This document shows, in pieces, positions 6,789-7,790 of a stretch of 7,790 bases of DNA. Source of the DNA: an uncultured Rhodanobacteraceae bacterium (GTDB lineage Bacteria > Pseudomonadota > Gammaproteobacteria > Xanthomonadales > Rhodanobacteraceae); NCBI GenBank assembly GCA_913053815.1, contig CAJXGK010000077.1:1-7790 (forward strand), given 5' to 3'. Every line of letters starts with the position of its first letter. The stretch's first letter is position 1. The notes below the pieces were generated by a model. The model was given only the letters and a program-made list of their open reading frames with translations. It did no database searches and was not told the origin of the DNA. A program made the translations under genes and the position numbers.

Positions 6789-7790
6789 CTAAAAAAAACT
6801 CGGGGGCATAGGAGGCGAATTGCCCACAATCTCCGATATACCAGCATTTGGAACGCACATAACCGTCGGGTTGGTCAACCTCTTGATCTTCGTGCAGTAT
6901 GCACTAGCAATACCGTCCGAGACGGATGAGACTGTATTGTTCTTTATGTCACCTGAGCCGTCGTACGGTGCCGTATTGTAGTAGTAGTTGCCACTGAAAC
7001 TAGAAGCGGATGATAACTTTCCGCCATTAAATACTCTCCAGTCGCCGGCATTGATAAAGTAATTATCGGACACGCTAAACACCGCGTTTCCACCTGCGAG
7101 GAGGTATCTGTCTCCACCCACGATTATGTTGCGCTTGATCGTGCCAGTTGTTCCGCCGAGTTCAAAGACAGCACGCACTGCGCCGCTTCGTGGACCTCCG
7201 CGATCCTGCGACACATTATAGAAGATGTTGCCAGTAATGTTCAGGTTGTCCGCGCCGCCGTTCGTCAGTATCCCGTTGGAGGTATCAAAGATCAGATTCT
7301 GGTCCACATCCACAAAATCCGACTCGGTCTGGTGAAAATTCATGACGTAGCCGAAATCGTGCAAGTTCGGGCAGGCACCGCCGGCGGTACCGTCCGCGCG
7401 CCGGTAACCCCATATCCGGTTGCGAGTTACCTTCACCACATCGGCACTTGCCGGCGAGGAGGATTTCACTCCAACCTTAAAATCCATGGCGTTCTCTGAG
7501 CACGAGCAGTGACCGCCGGAGGATCCGTTGTCCAGATTACCTTTGCAATCCGTATACATCGCAGGTGTCACATAGAAGTCGTTGTCGTCGACCACCAAAC
7601 CAGCAACATCACCAGTAGGCTTTACCTTATCTTTAGGCCAAAATTGGATGGCATCACCTGCACAATCGTAAAACTCGTTGGCTATGACATGCAGATTGCG
7701 TACATTTTGCAAGTTACTTGCATCACCAGCCGACCCAGCACTGACGAAAAGACAGTGTGACTCAGTGCTGTAGATTTTGGTCTTGCGAAA
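6789..7790 (-). CDS. Right-handed parallel beta-helix protein, 5' end outside window
   Basis: 333 residues of an open frame continuing past the right edge; the TTG at 7712 is internal and no start is visible. Repeating coils of a strand followed by Asn and a hydrophobic pair mark a parallel beta-helix: NLHVIANEFYDC (32-43), GLVVDDNDFYV (64-74), VVKVTRNRIWGYR (118-130), FVDVDQNLIFDTSNG (159-173), NLNITGNIFYNVS (182-194), TIKRNIIVGG (217-226) and VFSVSDNYFINAG (237-249). Eight cysteines are present, including HCSCSENAMDFK (94-105) and a C-terminal pair at 299 and 312, suggesting an exported, disulfide-bonded protein; the signal peptide would lie outside. The fold is shared by polysaccharide lyases, C5-epimerases and phage-type depolymerases, so it may modify the cluster's polymer, but no catalytic set can be assigned. 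The coding sequence looks richer in A+T than its neighbours. The last codons run through T8 into TAG. It faces the same way as the downstream operon but is separated from it by about 500 bases. Confidence 0.85.
   Translation of the reverse strand, partial: FRKTKIYSTESHCLFVSAGSAGDASNLQNVRNLHVIANEFYDCAGDAIQFWPKDKVKPTGDVAGLVVDDNDFYVTPAMYTDCKGNLDNGSSGGHCSCSENAMDFKVGVKSSSPASADVVKVTRNRIWGYRRADGTAGGACPNLHDFGYVMNFHQTESDFVDVDQNLIFDTSNGILTNGGADNLNITGNIFYNVSQDRGGPRSGAVRAVFELGGTTGTIKRNIIVGGDRYLLAGGNAVFSVSDNYFINAGDWRVFNGGKLSSASSFSGNYYYNTAPYDGSGDIKNNTVSSVSDGIASAYCTKIKRLTNPTVMCVPNAGISEIVGNSPPMPPSFF
6791..6825 (-). terminator. Weak intrinsic-terminator-like element overlapping the beta-helix stop codon
   Basis: On the coding strand GGGCA (6825-6821) and TGCCC (6808-6804) can form a five-pair stem with a 12-base loop, followed by CCGAG and then T8 (6798-6791). 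The T run is good, but the stem is short and set five bases away. It lies inside the last codons of the gene, so it could end transcription only inefficiently. Confidence 0.3.

Overview
The window is part of a polysaccharide (capsule or exopolysaccharide) gene cluster. Every gene I can support lies on the minus strand, so transcription runs from right to left. Two glycosyltransferases, a PAPS-type sulfotransferase, two heparinase II/III-type proteins and a cysteine-containing beta-helix protein suggest a Gram-negative, probably proteobacterial, maker of a sulfated surface or secreted polysaccharide. There is no taxonomic marker, so the organism is inferred only from gene content and moderate-to-high G+C.

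Layout in the direction of transcription: (1) 7790-6789, a right-handed beta-helix protein whose 5' end is outside the window and which ends in a T8 run; (2) 6788-6272, about 500 bases without a recognisable intact gene, holding a sigma-54-like -24/-12 element and a stretch that reads as protein in two successive frames; (3) 6271-4349, a full-length heparinase II/III-family protein; (4) 4308-3313, a sulfotransferase with a probable TTG start; (5) 3312-2314, a GT4-like glycosyltransferase starting on the base after the sulfotransferase stop; (6) 2313-2178, a spacer with a G/C-rich hairpin; (7) 2177-1035, a clear GT4 glycosyltransferase; (8) 998-1, the N-terminal part of a second heparinase II/III-family protein, of the class with an alpha-toroid and an MS-x-x-EI-x-YR start. 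It is split by a one-base frameshift near 771-777 and runs off the left edge.

Inferred joint role: the glycosyltransferases build the repeat unit on the cytoplasmic side, the sulfotransferase decorates a sugar, and the heparinase-like and beta-helix proteins trim or modify the polymer during or after export. Exporter, polymerase and sugar-precursor genes are not in the window. Points for a second look are the frameshift, the A9 tract at codons 3-6 of the same gene, the sigma-54-like site, the broken-looking reading frame before the first heparinase gene, and a possible N-terminal frameshift in the sulfotransferase.
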